64,000 nt of DNA from Streptomyces sp. NBC_01431 (lineage in GTDB: Bacteria; Actinomycetota; Actinomycetes; Streptomycetales; Streptomycetaceae), in assembly GCF_036231355.1 (NCBI RefSeq), contig NZ_CP109496.1:1302001-1366000 (forward strand), in the 5' to 3' direction. Every line of letters begins with the position of its first letter. Position 1 is the first letter of the stretch. A program made the translations under genes and the position numbers. Positions 36,064-45,521 of the stretch are shown here, piece by piece. The notes under the pieces are model-generated. The model was not told the DNA's origin, ran no database searches, and was given only the letters and a program-made list of their open reading frames with translations.

Positions 36064-37079
36064 CTGTTGCTCCTCGGGTCGGGCGCGTCCTCGCCGCAGG
36101 AACTGCGCACGACGAGTTGGGCGGCCAGGGTGACGGACTCGGGGCGCCTGCCCTCGATGAGGTCGGCGAGCGCGTGCACGGCGGCCCGGCCGAGTTCGCC
36201 GGTGGGCTGGGCGATGGCGGTGACGGGCGGGTCGGTGTGCACGAACCACGGGATGTCGTCGAAGGCGGCGAGCGCGATGTCCTGCCCGATGCGCAGGCCA
36301 CGGGCGCGCAGGGCGTCCATCGCGCCGAGCGTCATCAGGTTGTCGGCGGCGAACACGGCGTCGGGCGGCTCGGGCAGGGCCAGGAACCGTTCGGTGGCCC
36401 GGCGTCCGCTGTCCGCCTGGAAGTCGCCCTGGCCCACGTAGTGGCCGGGGAGCCCGATTCCGTACGCGGCGAGCGCCGCGCGGAACGCCTCGACGCGCTC
36501 GCTGCCGGTCGTGGTGGCCGCCGGGCCCGCGATGATGGCGAGCCGGCGGCGGCCGAGCTGGTGCAGATGGGCGACCAGGTCACCGATGGCGGCCCGTCCG
36601 TCGGCGCGCACCACGGGTACGTCGATGCCGGGGATCCACCGGTCGACGAAGACCATGGGGGTGCCGCCGCGCGCGGCCTCCAGCATGAGCGGCGAGCCTC
36701 CGTCGGTGGGCGAGACGAGCAGCCCGTCGATCCGGCGGTCGAGCAGCGTGCGCACATGGTGGTCCTGGAGTTCGGGCCGTTCGTCGGCGTTGCCGATGAT
36801 GACGCTGTAGCCGAGCGCACGGGCCGCTTCCTCCACGGAGCGCGCGAGTTCGGTGAAGTACGGGTTCATCACATCGCTGATGACCAGGCCCAGCGTGCGC
36901 GTCTGGTCCGTGCGCAGCGAGCGGGCCACGGCGTTGGGGCGGTAGCCGAGCGCCTCGACGGCCGCCAGCACCCGGGCGCGCGCCGCCGCGCTGACCGACG
37001 GATGACCGTTGAGCACCCGCGACACCGTGGCGACGGACACCCCCGCCTCGGCCGCGACATCCTTGATGCCCGCCATCAC
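36060..37079 (-). CDS. LacI family repressor of the ribose-type operon
   Basis: A 339-residue regulator. LacI helix-turn-helix at residues ~4-25 (IKDVAAEAGVSVATVSRVLNG), hinge near 50, and a sugar-binding core (RTLGLVISDVMNPYFTELAR; VRADGRAAIGDLVAHL; AFDDIPWF). GTG 37079 has GAGGAGG 7 nt upstream; ATG 37076 directly after is equally possible. First gene of the operon; two identical LacI-type operators at 37136-37173 lie upstream, implying autoregulation and sugar induction. Confidence 0.92.
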   Translation of the reverse strand: MMAGIKDVAAEAGVSVATVSRVLNGHPSVSAAARARVLAAVEALGYRPNAVARSLRTDQTRTLGLVISDVMNPYFTELARSVEEAARALGYSVIIGNADERPELQDHHVRTLLDRRIDGLLVSPTDGGSPLMLEAARGGTPMVFVDRWIPGIDVPVVRADGRAAIGDLVAHLHQLGRRRLAIIAGPAATTTGSERVEAFRAALAAYGIGLPGHYVGQGDFQADSGRRATERFLALPEPPDAVFAADNLMTLGAMDALRARGLRIGQDIALAAFDDIPWFVHTDPPVTAIAQPTGELGRAAVHALADLIEGRRPESVTLAAQLVVRSSCGEDAPDPRSNR

Positions 37080-37135
37080 CGGACCACCTCCTCGTGGAAC
37101 CTCGAACGCCGATTCCCGCGGGCCGGACCGGCACG

Positions 37136-37173
37136 TGGAATCGATTACACGCAGGCATTGGAATCGATTACAC
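37136..37173. promoter_or_regulatory. Two LacI-type operators (TGGAATCGATTACAC repeats)
   Basis: The 15-bp sequence TGGAATCGATTACAC occurs exactly twice (37136-37150 and 37159-37173), 23 bp apart. Its pseudo-palindrome is TG(G/T)AATCGATT(A/C)CA, the typical LacI-family form. It lies 57 bp before the lacI-type start and is the presumed control site for the whole ribose-type operon. Confidence 0.8.
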
Positions 37174-37285
37174 GGCGATAGGCAAGACCTGGCCGCAGGA
37201 GCGAGACCGGATCGTGACGCAGAGGTGGCGCCCGCCCCTGCCCCGCCCCCTCGGCAGGGGCGGGGCAGGCCGGGCACCCCGGCGG

Positions 37286-39358
37286 CTACCGGCCCAGCAA
37301 CGCGTCAGCCGCCGCCGGCGGTACCGGGGCCAGCGGCGCCGGGCGGGTCGTGAAGGTGCCACGGCCCTGGGTGCGGCCGCGCAGCCGGGACGCGTACCCG
37401 AAGAACTCGGCCAGCGGAACGGCCGCCGTGATCACCGCGGTCCCGGCGTGCGCCGTGGACCCCGAGACCCGGCCGCGGCGGGCCGCGAGATCGCCGAGCA
37501 CTCCCCCAACTCCCTCCTCCGGTACGGTCGCCGTGACCTCGACGACCGGTTCGAGCAGCGCCATCGTGCTCGCCCGCAGCGCCTCGCGGAGCGCGAACCG
37601 GCCCGCCGTGCGGAACGCCAACTCCGATGAGTCCTTGGAGTGGGTCGCCCCGTCGGTGAGCGTGACGCGCAGACCGGTCACCGGGTAGCCGCCGAGCGGG
37701 CCCTCCTCCAGCGCGTCACGGCACCCCGCCTCCACGGCACGCGCGTACTCCTGGGGGACACGACCGCCGACGACCGTCGAGCGGAACTCGAAGCCCGGCT
37801 CGTCCAGCGGCTCGACATCGAGGACCACATGGGCGAACTGCCCGGCGCCGCCGTCCTGTTTGACATGCCGGTGGATCAGCCCGGTCACGCCCGTGACGAC
37901 GGTCTCCCGGTAGGAGACCTGCGGGCGGCCGACGGCGACCTCCACCCCGTGACCGCGGCGGATCTTCTCCACCGCGACCTCCAGGTGGAGCTCGCCCATC
38001 CCCGACAGAACGGTCTGGCCGGTCTCCGCGTCGGACCGCACCACCAACGACGGGTCCTCCTCGACCAGCCGCGCCAGCGCCGCCGAGAGCCGCCCGGTGT
38101 CGGTGGCGCGGCGGGCCTCGACCGCCACCGACACCACCGGCTCGGCCACCGACGGGGGTTCCAGGACCACCGGCGCCTCCGGCGCGCACAGCGTCGTACC
38201 CGCGCGGGCACCCTTCAGCCCGACCACGGCAACGATGTCCCCGGCCACCGCCTCCTCCTGTTCCTCGTGGCGATCGGCCTGCACCCGCACGATCCGGCCG
38301 ACCCGCTCGGTGCGGCCCGTGGCCGGATCGCGTACCCGGTCGCCCTTGCGCAGGGTGCCCGAGTAGACCCGCACATAGGTGAGGCGCCCGCTCGCCGTGA
38401 CCGACACCTTGAAGGCGAGCGCGGCGAACGGCTCCGCCGGATCGGGGGCGCGCTCCTGCTCCGCGCCGTCCGTCGTCCCGCGCACCGCCGGCATGTCGGC
38501 GGGCGACGGCAGATACGCCACCACCGCGTCCAGGAGCGGCTCGATGCCCCGGTTGCGGTACGCCGATCCGCACAGCACCACCACGGCGTCCCCGCTGAGC
38601 GTCAGCTCCCGCAGAGCGCGGACCAGGGTCCGCTCGGTCAGGGCCGATGTCGCGCAGAACTCGTCCAGCGCGTCGGCGTGCAGTGCCGCCACCGCCTCTT
38701 CGAGCGCCCGCCGGCGCCGGTCCGCCTCCTGACGCAGCGACTCGGGCACCGGCCCCCGCTCGTACGTGTCGGAGTCGGGGTGCCAGAGCAGCGAGCGCAT
38801 CGCGAGCAGGTCGACGACGCCGGTGAAGCCCTCTTCCCGTCCGATGGGCAGCTGGACCACGAGCGGCAGGGCTCCCAGCCGCTCCCGGATCGAGGCGACG
38901 GCCGCGTCGAGGTCGGCGCCGGCCCGGTCCAGTTTGTTGACGAACGCGATCCGCGGCACCCCGTGGCGGTCGGCCTGCCGCCACACCGACTCGCTCTGCG
39001 GCTCCACTCCGGCGACCGCGTCGAACACGGCGACCGCCCCGTCCAGCACTCGCAGGGAGCGCTCGACCTCATCCGCGAAGTCGACGTGGCCCGGTGTGTC
39101 GATCAGGTTGACGCGATGTCCGCTCCAGGCGCAGCTGACGGCCGCGGCGAAGATCGTGATGCCGCGGTCGCGTTCCTGAGGGTCGAAGTCGGTGACGGTC
39201 GTACCGTCGTGGACCTCGCCGCGCTTGTGTACGGTGCCGGTCGCGAACAGGATCCGCTCGGTGAGCGTGGTCTTGCCCGCGTCCACGTGGGCGAGGATGC
39301 CGAGGTTGCGGACCGCGGTGGGTGTGGTGACGGCGTGGGGTTGCCTGATGGCGCGCAT
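37286..39358 (-). CDS. Elongation factor G paralogue (EF-G2-like translational GTPase)
   Basis: A 690-residue translational GTPase. G1 is AHVDAGKTT (23-31), switch [12 protein letters not shown]3 DTPGHVDF and G4 NKLD; domains II-V follow with the EF-G like [15 protein letters not shown] and the C-terminal domain. It differs from housekeeping EF-G (ERERGITI is normal; [17 protein letters not shown] is seen in part here) and sits away from the str operon. It may be a second EF-G like SCO6589 or a ribosome-protection factor; sequence alone does not decide. ATG 39358 chosen because homology starts there. A candidate leader peptide ORF lies upstream. Confidence 0.88.
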   Translation of the reverse strand: MRAIRQPHAVTTPTAVRNLGILAHVDAGKTTLTERILFATGTVHKRGEVHDGTTVTDFDPQERDRGITIFAAAVSCAWSGHRVNLIDTPGHVDFADEVERSLRVLDGAVAVFDAVAGVEPQSESVWRQADRHGVPRIAFVNKLDRAGADLDAAVASIRERLGALPLVVQLPIGREEGFTGVVDLLAMRSLLWHPDSDTYERGPVPESLRQEADRRRRALEEAVAALHADALDEFCATSALTERTLVRALRELTLSGDAVVVLCGSAYRNRGIEPLLDAVVAYLPSPADMPAVRGTTDGAEQERAPDPAEPFAALAFKVSVTASGRLTYVRVYSGTLRKGDRVRDPATGRTERVGRIVRVQADRHEEQEEAVAGDIVAVVGLKGARAGTTLCAPEAPVVLEPPSVAEPVVSVAVEARRATDTGRLSAALARLVEEDPSLVVRSDAETGQTVLSGMGELHLEVAVEKIRRGHGVEVAVGRPQVSYRETVVTGVTGLIHRHVKQDGGAGQFAHVVLDVEPLDEPGFEFRSTVVGGRVPQEYARAVEAGCRDALEEGPLGGYPVTGLRVTLTDGATHSKDSSELAFRTAGRFALREALRASTMALLEPVVEVTATVPEEGVGGVLGDLAARRGRVSGSTAHAGTAVITAAVPLAEFFGYASRLRGRTQGRGTFTTRPAPLAPVPPAAADALLGR

Positions 39359-39905
39359 GGCCCGAGGCCTTTCGGATACGGAGGAGAAGGTCAGCGCGAT
39401 TCCCGAACGCGGGGGTCCCTCTTCTCCGCACGCCGACGCCCCTGTTCCCTTGAGGGGTGGAGCTTTTCCGCGGGAGCGGGCGATCAGCGGGAGCTGGTGA
39501 AGGACTACAGATGCGTCACGGGCATACGGTGGCGGCCGCGCAGCCGGCACCGCGCGCCACCAGACACCAAAATCACGTCGTACCGGGACGGGGAAGCGGG
39601 GGCCGCGCTGCGGTGCGTACGCATGGCCCAACTCCCCTTCTCTTGGCTCGACTTGAGGCGCACGCCGCTCGCTCGTCGGCAGCGCGTCGCAGGGTGAGTC
39701 TAGGGAGCGGGACGAGCGCGGGGCACGTGGTTTTCCGGCGCGGGACCCGCCGCCTCCTCTTCGCCGAGTCCGGCTTTCCCGGCCGGTCGACACGGCCGCC
39801 GGAAAGGGCCGCGCCGTCTTGTACGGGACACGTAAGGCGCTCAGACTCGTTTCTTCGATGGTTCACCTGGTTCGTTGGGCGACGCGTCTGATTCGGGGGA
39901 GCACG
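39359..39905. other. Divergent intergenic region between EF-G paralogue and kinase
   Basis: A 547-bp gap. It holds the candidate leader ORF at 39505-39624 and, on the other strand, the promoter for the kinase gene at 39906. Several long open frames span it but have no ribosome sites; apart from the leader ORF I see no supported gene. Confidence 0.5.
39505..39624 (-). CDS. Candidate leader peptide upstream of the EF-G paralogue
   Basis: A 39-codon ORF preceded by an excellent ribosome site (GAAGGGGAG, 7 nt before ATG 39624) and ending 146 nt before the EF-G paralogue start. The product begins [20 protein letters not shown] and ends with [19 protein letters not shown]. Its basic C-R-L-R-G-R stretch and several T-ending codons are unlike nearby genes. 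The layout (strong SD, tiny ORF, long untranslated spacer) is that of an attenuation leader. No homology could be checked. Confidence 0.45.
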   Translation of the reverse strand: MRTHRSAAPASPSRYDVILVSGGARCRLRGRHRMPVTHL

Positions 39906-41504
39906 ATGGAACGATTAACGACGGCCGACCCGGCGGCAGTCGGGCGGTATCGCACGATCGCGGAGCTGGGCCGGGGCGGAATGGGCCGGGTTCTGTTGAG
40001 CAGCGCTCCCGACGGACAGTTGGTGGCGCTGAAGCAGGTGCGTACGCAGTTCGTGGAGGACGACGGTTTCCGGGCCCGGTTTCGCCGTGAGGTGGAAGCC
40101 TCCCGCAAGGTTTCCGGCGCTCACACCTCCGCGGTCATCGACGCCGACTCGGACGCGGCCGAACCGTGGCTGACATCGGAGTTCGTGCCCGGCCCCTCAC
40201 TGCAACAGGCCGTGGACGCCCTCGGCGTACTACCGGAGGAAGCGGTCCTGCGGCTGGGGGCGGGGCTGGCCCGCGCCCTGGTCGACATCCATCGGGCGGG
40301 CCTGGTGCACCGGGATCTGAAGCCGTCCAACGTCCTGCTCTCCGACGACGGCCCCCGGGTCATCGACTTCGGGATCGCCCGAGCGACCGACAGCGAAGGC
40401 GGCAGCGAGCTCACCCACTCGGGCTGGCTGGTCGGGTCCCCCGGTTTCATGTCCCCGGAGCAGGCCGAAGGGTTGTCGCCGGACACCGCCAGCGATGTGT
40501 TCTCGCTGGGGACCGTGCTGGTCATGGCGTGCACCGGCAGGTGTCCGTTCGCCGGTCCCGGCACGCCGCAGACCTTGTACAACGTGGTGCACAAAGAGCC
40601 GGATCTCAGCGTGCTCCCGGCGAGGATCCGGCCCATCGTCGCCCAATGCCTGGCCAAGGACCCGGGCGCGCGGCCCAGTCCGGCCCAGTTGCTGGAAGCC
40701 ATCGGCCGTCTCACGCCCGCGGCGCGGTCCTGGCCGACCGAGGTGCACGAACTCATCGCGGCACAGCAGGCCGAAATCGAGCGGCTCAAGGGCGAGTTGG
40801 AGGAACAGGCGAGCGTCCAGGAGGACGAGTCGGCGGTCTCCGTCGAGCAACTCCCCGCGGATCCCGTCCCACCGGCTGGCCCGGTCTCATCGCCCACGTC
40901 AACGCGTACCGGCGCCGTCATCGCCGCGGTCATCGCCGTCTGCATGGTGATCACCGCAGCCGTCCTCGCCGTGACAGCCGGGCACGGCGGCGGCACGTCC
41001 ACCACCGCCGACCCCACCCAGACCGACGCGACGGTTCAGGAAGCGAGTGAAGACCCGGTCGGCACCACACTCGACAGATCGACCGAGGACCCGGCCACCT
41101 CCGATCCCGAACCGTCCACCGCCACCGAGCCCTCCTCCCAAGCCCCGACGCCCCAGGACACCGAACCGAGCAGGCAGCCGGCCACGATCTTCAGCTGCGG
41201 CGGCCTGCCCCTGGACGAGCCCTCGTCCCTGCTGATCGCCTGCGGCGACGGGGAGGACACGCTCAAGGAACTGACCTGGACGGACTGGGGAACGCCCACC
41301 GCTTACGCCACGGGGGTGAGGTACCAGGTGTCCTGTGTCCCCAGCTGCGCGACCGGCAGGGAATTGCGCTTCCCTGCCACGGTGTACCTCACCGGTCTGG
41401 TCGAGGGGAGCTACACGGCCATGCAGGTCCGCTCCCCGCAGTCACCCATCAGCCCCGTCAGCGACTACCGGCTCGACTCGCACGGCCCGGTGGACACGGG
41501 CTGA
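39906..41504 (+). CDS. Membrane-anchored Ser/Thr protein kinase (PknB-like)
   Basis: A 532-residue receptor-type kinase. The kinase domain is at ~14-272: glycine loop GRGGMGRV (22-29), catalytic Lys43 (VALKQV), HRDLKPSN with Asp137, and DFG with Asp154, so it should be active. A short coiled-coil follows (EVHELIAAQQAEIERLKGELEEQ in part, ~279-303), then one TM helix at ~336-358. The outside Thr/Ser/Pro-rich linker leads to a C-terminal domain with four cysteines (FSCGG, LIACGDG, VSCVPSCATG). It converges with the CHAT gene, 20 nt apart. The ligand is unknown. Confidence 0.92.
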   Translation: MERLTTADPAAVGRYRTIAELGRGGMGRVLLSSAPDGQLVALKQVRTQFVEDDGFRARFRREVEASRKVSGAHTSAVIDADSDAAEPWLTSEFVPGPSLQQAVDALGVLPEEAVLRLGAGLARALVDIHRAGLVHRDLKPSNVLLSDDGPRVIDFGIARATDSEGGSELTHSGWLVGSPGFMSPEQAEGLSPDTASDVFSLGTVLVMACTGRCPFAGPGTPQTLYNVVHKEPDLSVLPARIRPIVAQCLAKDPGARPSPAQLLEAIGRLTPAARSWPTEVHELIAAQQAEIERLKGELEEQASVQEDESAVSVEQLPADPVPPAGPVSSPTSTRTGAVIAAVIAVCMVITAAVLAVTAGHGGGTSTTADPTQTDATVQEASEDPVGTTLDRSTEDPATSDPEPSTATEPSSQAPTPQDTEPSRQPATIFSCGGLPLDEPSSLLIACGDGEDTLKELTWTDWGTPTAYATGVRYQVSCVPSCATGRELRFPATVYLTGLVEGSYTAMQVRSPQSPISPVSDYRLDSHGPVDTG

Positions 41505-41524
41505 ACGCGCACCGAGGCCGCGGC

Positions 41525-44500
41525 TCACGCTCCCCACACGGTGAACGCGCCCCAGTGGACGGGAGAGGCGAAAGGACGCTCGTCCGTCGGCGCCGGCTGA
41601 AGAGCGTACCGCTCGGTGAGGGCCGCCAGATGCCGGTGCGCGGCCGTGTACCGCGCGAGGTCCTCCCCCGTGAGGCGGCGCAGCCACCTGCGTGTTTGCC
41701 GCAGTGCCGCCACCGGGTCGTGGGTGTGGTCGAGCACTTCGTACAAGCGGGTCATCAGCAGCGCGGTCACCGCGTCGTTCACCGGCCACAAGCTGGTCAC
41801 CACGCAGGCGGCGCCCGCCTGGAGGAAGCCGGCCGGCAGCCCGAGGAACTGGTCGGGATTGCTGACGACGGCGTAGTGGCCGGATTGGCAGGCGCTGGCC
41901 ACCGCCATTCTGCACAGGGGCAGTTGATGCCGTACGAGGGTGTCCATGTCCAGGCGGCCGTCCGCGAGCGCCAGCGAGCCGCCCCTGCCGATGTCGGCGC
42001 TGCCGTGGCAGCTCAGGTGGAGGTGGGACGCCTCGGCGAGGTGGTCGAGCAGCCACTCCACCGTGGCGTCGGGCCCCACCGCACAGCTGGACTCGCCGCC
42101 GTGCCCGAACAGCGTTTGGATCTCGGCGAGTTCGCTTCGACTGCCGGGGAGCGAACCGTCGGGGTCGGTGATCGCGACCAGGCGCGGCACTGTTTCCGAG
42201 GGCCGCCCGGCTCTGGTGCGGGACGCCGCGTAGGCCGCCGCGGACGGGACGACCGTCAAGGTGCCGATGTCGTCGACCACTTCGTCCGACGCCGAGCCGG
42301 TCGGCACGGCGTGGAGGGGAACCATGCCCAGAAGGCCGGTAGGGACGACGACCGCCGCGCGCCCGGGGCTGCCCGTGAGGAGAGTCGCGACGGGGCGCAG
42401 GAGCGGTTCGAGAACGCTCAGGCGCCGCATGACGACGGGAAGCTCGCGCCGGCGGCGAAGTGCCCCCGCCGCCTGGACGAGGAGGAGGCCCGCGCGGCCC
42501 GGTTCCTCCTCTCCGTCACCCGTCTCCATGACGAGGAGGCCCAGGACGGTGATGCTGCTCACCGCGGGGACGGGGACGGCCAGTACCCGTGGCATCGCGT
42601 CCTCCGTCCCGGCTTCCCCGGAGGCGATCGACGTGCCGGGCAGAGTGAGGACGTAGCCGCCCCATGGCGCGGTCACCAGGTAGGCGAGCGGCATCCCACC
42701 GCAGGCCCGGAAGATGTCCGCGATCTCGGCCGTGCGCAGGAAGCGTTCGAAGCCCGGAATCGCCCGGATCTCCTCAACCACGGAACGCAACTCCCGTTCG
42801 GAGGCCGCTTGTTGATCCGTCACGTGGGCGGGCCCGTCGGACCTCGCCGAGGGCGGTTGCGCGACGGAGGACCGGTAGCGGGCATGCGCCCGGCGGTAGC
42901 GGCGGGCCGTGGCAGGGTCGATTCGCTCAAGCTCTGCCAGATCCACCGCTCCTCGCCCGGTCACGACCGAGAGCTCGCAGGCCAGTCCCCGTTCGATCGC
43001 CTCCACGGCGCGTTCCGGACGGCCCGCTCGGGCGAGCAGGTAGGCGGCCCAGCGGGCGAGGCGGTCCAGCTGTACGAGCACGCTTCGACGGCCGGCGGCG
43101 GTGACCTGGGCGTCGAAGAGCGCGTTCACCGCGGTCAGCATGTCCGTCGCCACGTCCGCGGCCTCGATCCAGCGCTCCGACGACGCATGGGTGTGCAGCA
43201 ACTCCCGGGCCATGCTGATGTGCAGCGATGGTGAGACCTCGGGCGGTGCGGCGGCCAGCGCCGCTCCGTACAGCCGGCGGCTCGCGACGCTGTCGGGCCC
43301 TTCCAGCCGGGCGGTGGCGCGGGCCAGCACCCACGTGAGGCGTGCCGTGTCGAAGGTGTAGGAGCGTGCCGCGCGCAGGTCGAGCGCCGAGGTCGCCGCC
43401 CGGATGGCGCCGCGGACGTCCGCGGGATCGCGGGCCAGCAGGACATCGGCGAGATTGCACTGCAGTTGCGACCAGAGCGCGGGATCGTCGTCGGCGTCGA
43501 GATGCCCCAGGGCCTGTCGGTAGCACTCTTCGGCTTGCGAGCGATGATCCGACCCGGCACCTCGGTGGAGGCATTGGAGGAGCAGGCCGAGGTTGAGCAT
43601 GGAGTACGCCCAGTTCACCCTGTCGCGTTCCGGGCTTCGCTCCTCAAGACCGGCCTTGATGCGGGCGATGCCGAGAGCGAGGTCCTCGGGGCCGCCACCG
43701 GGACGCTCCGCCAGCAGCAGCCCGTAGTTGGTCTGGATCCGTGCCCAGATCTCGGGGTGTTCCCGGCGGTCCAGCGCGGCCGCCCGGGACAGCAGGTCAC
43801 AGGCGGTAGCCCAGATCTCCATCCGGTCGCCGTCATCGCGTTCGTGGTGTGCGGCGGCGAGGTTGCCCGCCACCTCCGCCCACCGCAGACTGCCTTCGGG
43901 CAGTCGGCCCAACGCGAGTTCGAGCACCCGCAGCGCCTCGGACAGGTCCGCGTCGAGTCCGGCGCGCACCGCGTCCACGAGCAGCCTGCCGAGCCGCGCG
44001 GCGAGTTCGGTCTCGATCCGCTCCTCGCCGATTTGGGCGGCGAGGGTCAACGCGTCGCGGACGAGCGGGATACCCGCGGGCCCGCTGACACTCCGGGCCT
44101 CGCGGTACATCGCGTACAGCCGTTCCCGCAGGCCTGCGCCAAAGCTGTTCAGCGACTCGAAGTAGTTCCGTATCGCCGCTTCTTGGGGCGTCCGGCCGTC
44201 GCACAGCTCGTCCAGGAGCCGTTGGCGCATGCGCAGCACGGCTTCGAGCGGGGCTCCCTCGGCGGCCCGCAACTCCTCGCGCCCTGCGTCGCGCACTCGG
44301 GTGTCGCCGGTCAACTGCGGGTACACCACGACGAGTTGCGCGAGTTGGTCCGGGGCGGTCGTCGTCACCAGGCGCAGCAGGGACCTCACCGCGGCGTGGT
44401 CGGTGTCTTCCGTCAAGTGCTCCAGGAAGATCCGGTAGTTGGCGACGGTCGGCGCACCTTCGGGCCGTAACTGGCGGCACGCCTCCTCGGGGTCCGTCAG

Positions 44501-44893
44501 GTCGCGCTCGACGTCCCGGGTCAGCGCGAACGGAAGCAGCCGACGGGGCAGCGGGATCACCTGTCCGAAGAAGCCCCCGCCCCGGAAGGCCCCGGCTCGC
44601 TCGGCCTCCTCCAGCAGCGGGGGCGCTGACGGCGGCGCGCCGCCCTGGAGTTCCGCGACGGAGACGGCGAGCAGCATCGGGGCCACCGCACCGGGGCGCA
44701 GGACCAGGAGCGGCGCCTCGATGTGCTCCCTCGTCCCGCAGATGGGGCAGTCCAGCCAGGACACGCCAGGGTCGGGCGCCACCAGAACGTCAGCGCGTTC
44801 ACGGGCGTCGACGATGCGCCAGACCGGAGCGTGCCGCTCCTGGCCGCATCGCTCGCAGTCCCACGTGTAGGCCGCCCGCACCGAGATCGTCAC
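41525..44893 (-). CDS. CHAT-domain caspase-like protease with N-terminal zinc ribbon and TPR region
   Basis: A 1122-residue protein. N-terminal CpxC-like zinc ribbon: C13-x2-C16 and C49-x2-C52. A long helical TPR-like region (about 170-800) follows. The C-terminal CHAT peptidase runs from ~850 to 1122 with the catalytic dyad intact: His963 in LHLSCHGSAD and Cys1002 in ASACQSGHY, then the closing GLPAGFLQAGAACVVTSLW. CHAT proteases are activated effectors in several defence and signalling systems (for example Craspase). A small gene just upstream on the same strand and a convergent receptor kinase accompany it. The substrate is unknown. Confidence 0.88.
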   Translation of the reverse strand: MTISVRAAYTWDCERCGQERHAPVWRIVDARERADVLVAPDPGVSWLDCPICGTREHIEAPLLVLRPGAVAPMLLAVSVAELQGGAPPSAPPLLEEAERAGAFRGGGFFGQVIPLPRRLLPFALTRDVERDLTDPEEACRQLRPEGAPTVANYRIFLEHLTEDTDHAAVRSLLRLVTTTAPDQLAQLVVVYPQLTGDTRVRDAGREELRAAEGAPLEAVLRMRQRLLDELCDGRTPQEAAIRNYFESLNSFGAGLRERLYAMYREARSVSGPAGIPLVRDALTLAAQIGEERIETELAARLGRLLVDAVRAGLDADLSEALRVLELALGRLPEGSLRWAEVAGNLAAAHHERDDGDRMEIWATACDLLSRAAALDRREHPEIWARIQTNYGLLLAERPGGGPEDLALGIARIKAGLEERSPERDRVNWAYSMLNLGLLLQCLHRGAGSDHRSQAEECYRQALGHLDADDDPALWSQLQCNLADVLLARDPADVRGAIRAATSALDLRAARSYTFDTARLTWVLARATARLEGPDSVASRRLYGAALAAAPPEVSPSLHISMARELLHTHASSERWIEAADVATDMLTAVNALFDAQVTAAGRRSVLVQLDRLARWAAYLLARAGRPERAVEAIERGLACELSVVTGRGAVDLAELERIDPATARRYRRAHARYRSSVAQPPSARSDGPAHVTDQQAASERELRSVVEEIRAIPGFERFLRTAEIADIFRACGGMPLAYLVTAPWGGYVLTLPGTSIASGEAGTEDAMPRVLAVPVPAVSSITVLGLLVMETGDGEEEPGRAGLLLVQAAGALRRRRELPVVMRRLSVLEPLLRPVATLLTGSPGRAAVVVPTGLLGMVPLHAVPTGSASDEVVDDIGTLTVVPSAAAYAASRTRAGRPSETVPRLVAITDPDGSLPGSRSELAEIQTLFGHGGESSCAVGPDATVEWLLDHLAEASHLHLSCHGSADIGRGGSLALADGRLDMDTLVRHQLPLCRMAVASACQSGHYAVVSNPDQFLGLPAGFLQAGAACVVTSLWPVNDAVTALLMTRLYEVLDHTHDPVAALRQTRRWLRRLTGEDLARYTAAHRHLAALTERYALQPAPTDERPFASPVHWGAFTVWGA

Positions 44894-44920
44894 GTCGTCG
44901 CTCCGCCCTTGGGCCGACGG

Positions 44921-45409
44921 TTACTCACCGCCGGTGATCCGTGAGAGCAGGCCCGTCAGCACCTTTCCGAGAGTCGAGTTCCGCAGGGCCCGCTTATGGA
45001 TGGTGAGGCTCCACTTGCCGTGCCGGTCCCGCTTCACGATGACCTCGGTCTGGAGGATCGCGATGACGAGCGCGGTGACCGGGAGGCCGACGGGATCGAA
45101 GCGGTCCATCGGCGATCGTGCGTACGCCACAGCCTCGCCGACCGTACCGGCCAGGTCATCGCTCCGAGCGGCGTACTCCAGCACGGCACGCGCCAACTCG
45201 CCCTCGGATACGGTCAGTTGTGCTCCATCGGGCAGATAGGCCTCCAGGTCCGCGGCATCCACTCCGGCCGCCAACTCGGCCGCTCTGGAGGCAAGTTCAC
45301 TGGCCTCGGTGAGCACGCCGCGCTCCTCCGCCACGGCCATGAGCGCGCGCACAGCCGCTTCGTCGGAGAGTCCTTGTATGCCCTGCTCCAGCTCGCCTCG
45401 CCTCGCCAT
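44921..45409 (-). CDS. Small partner protein of the CHAT protease, unknown function
   Basis: A 162-residue protein 27 nt upstream of the CHAT gene, same strand, so co-transcribed. The N-terminal half is helical and acidic (DEAAVRALMAVAEERGVL; ELASRAAELAAGVDAADLEAYLP). A hydrophobic segment (LPVTALVIAILQTEVIV) is followed by a basic tail (KRDRHGKWSLTIHKRALRN) and ends LGKVLTGLLSRITGGE. This layout recalls small constant components found beside effector/protease genes in actinobacterial conflict systems, but I do not claim family membership. GGGGAG directly abuts the ATG (unusually short spacing), so the start may be wrong. Confidence 0.7.
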   Translation of the reverse strand: MARRGELEQGIQGLSDEAAVRALMAVAEERGVLTEASELASRAAELAAGVDAADLEAYLPDGAQLTVSEGELARAVLEYAARSDDLAGTVGEAVAYARSPMDRFDPVGLPVTALVIAILQTEVIVKRDRHGKWSLTIHKRALRNSTLGKVLTGLLSRITGGE

Positions 45410-45521
45410 CTCCCCATTCTGACCATCCCGCCGGCCGCTCGGGCACGATCGGGCAAGTTGACAGGCAACAGGCCGGGGTGGAGGCGGACCCGTTCCATGA
45501 CACGGACCCGTTCAATGTCAT

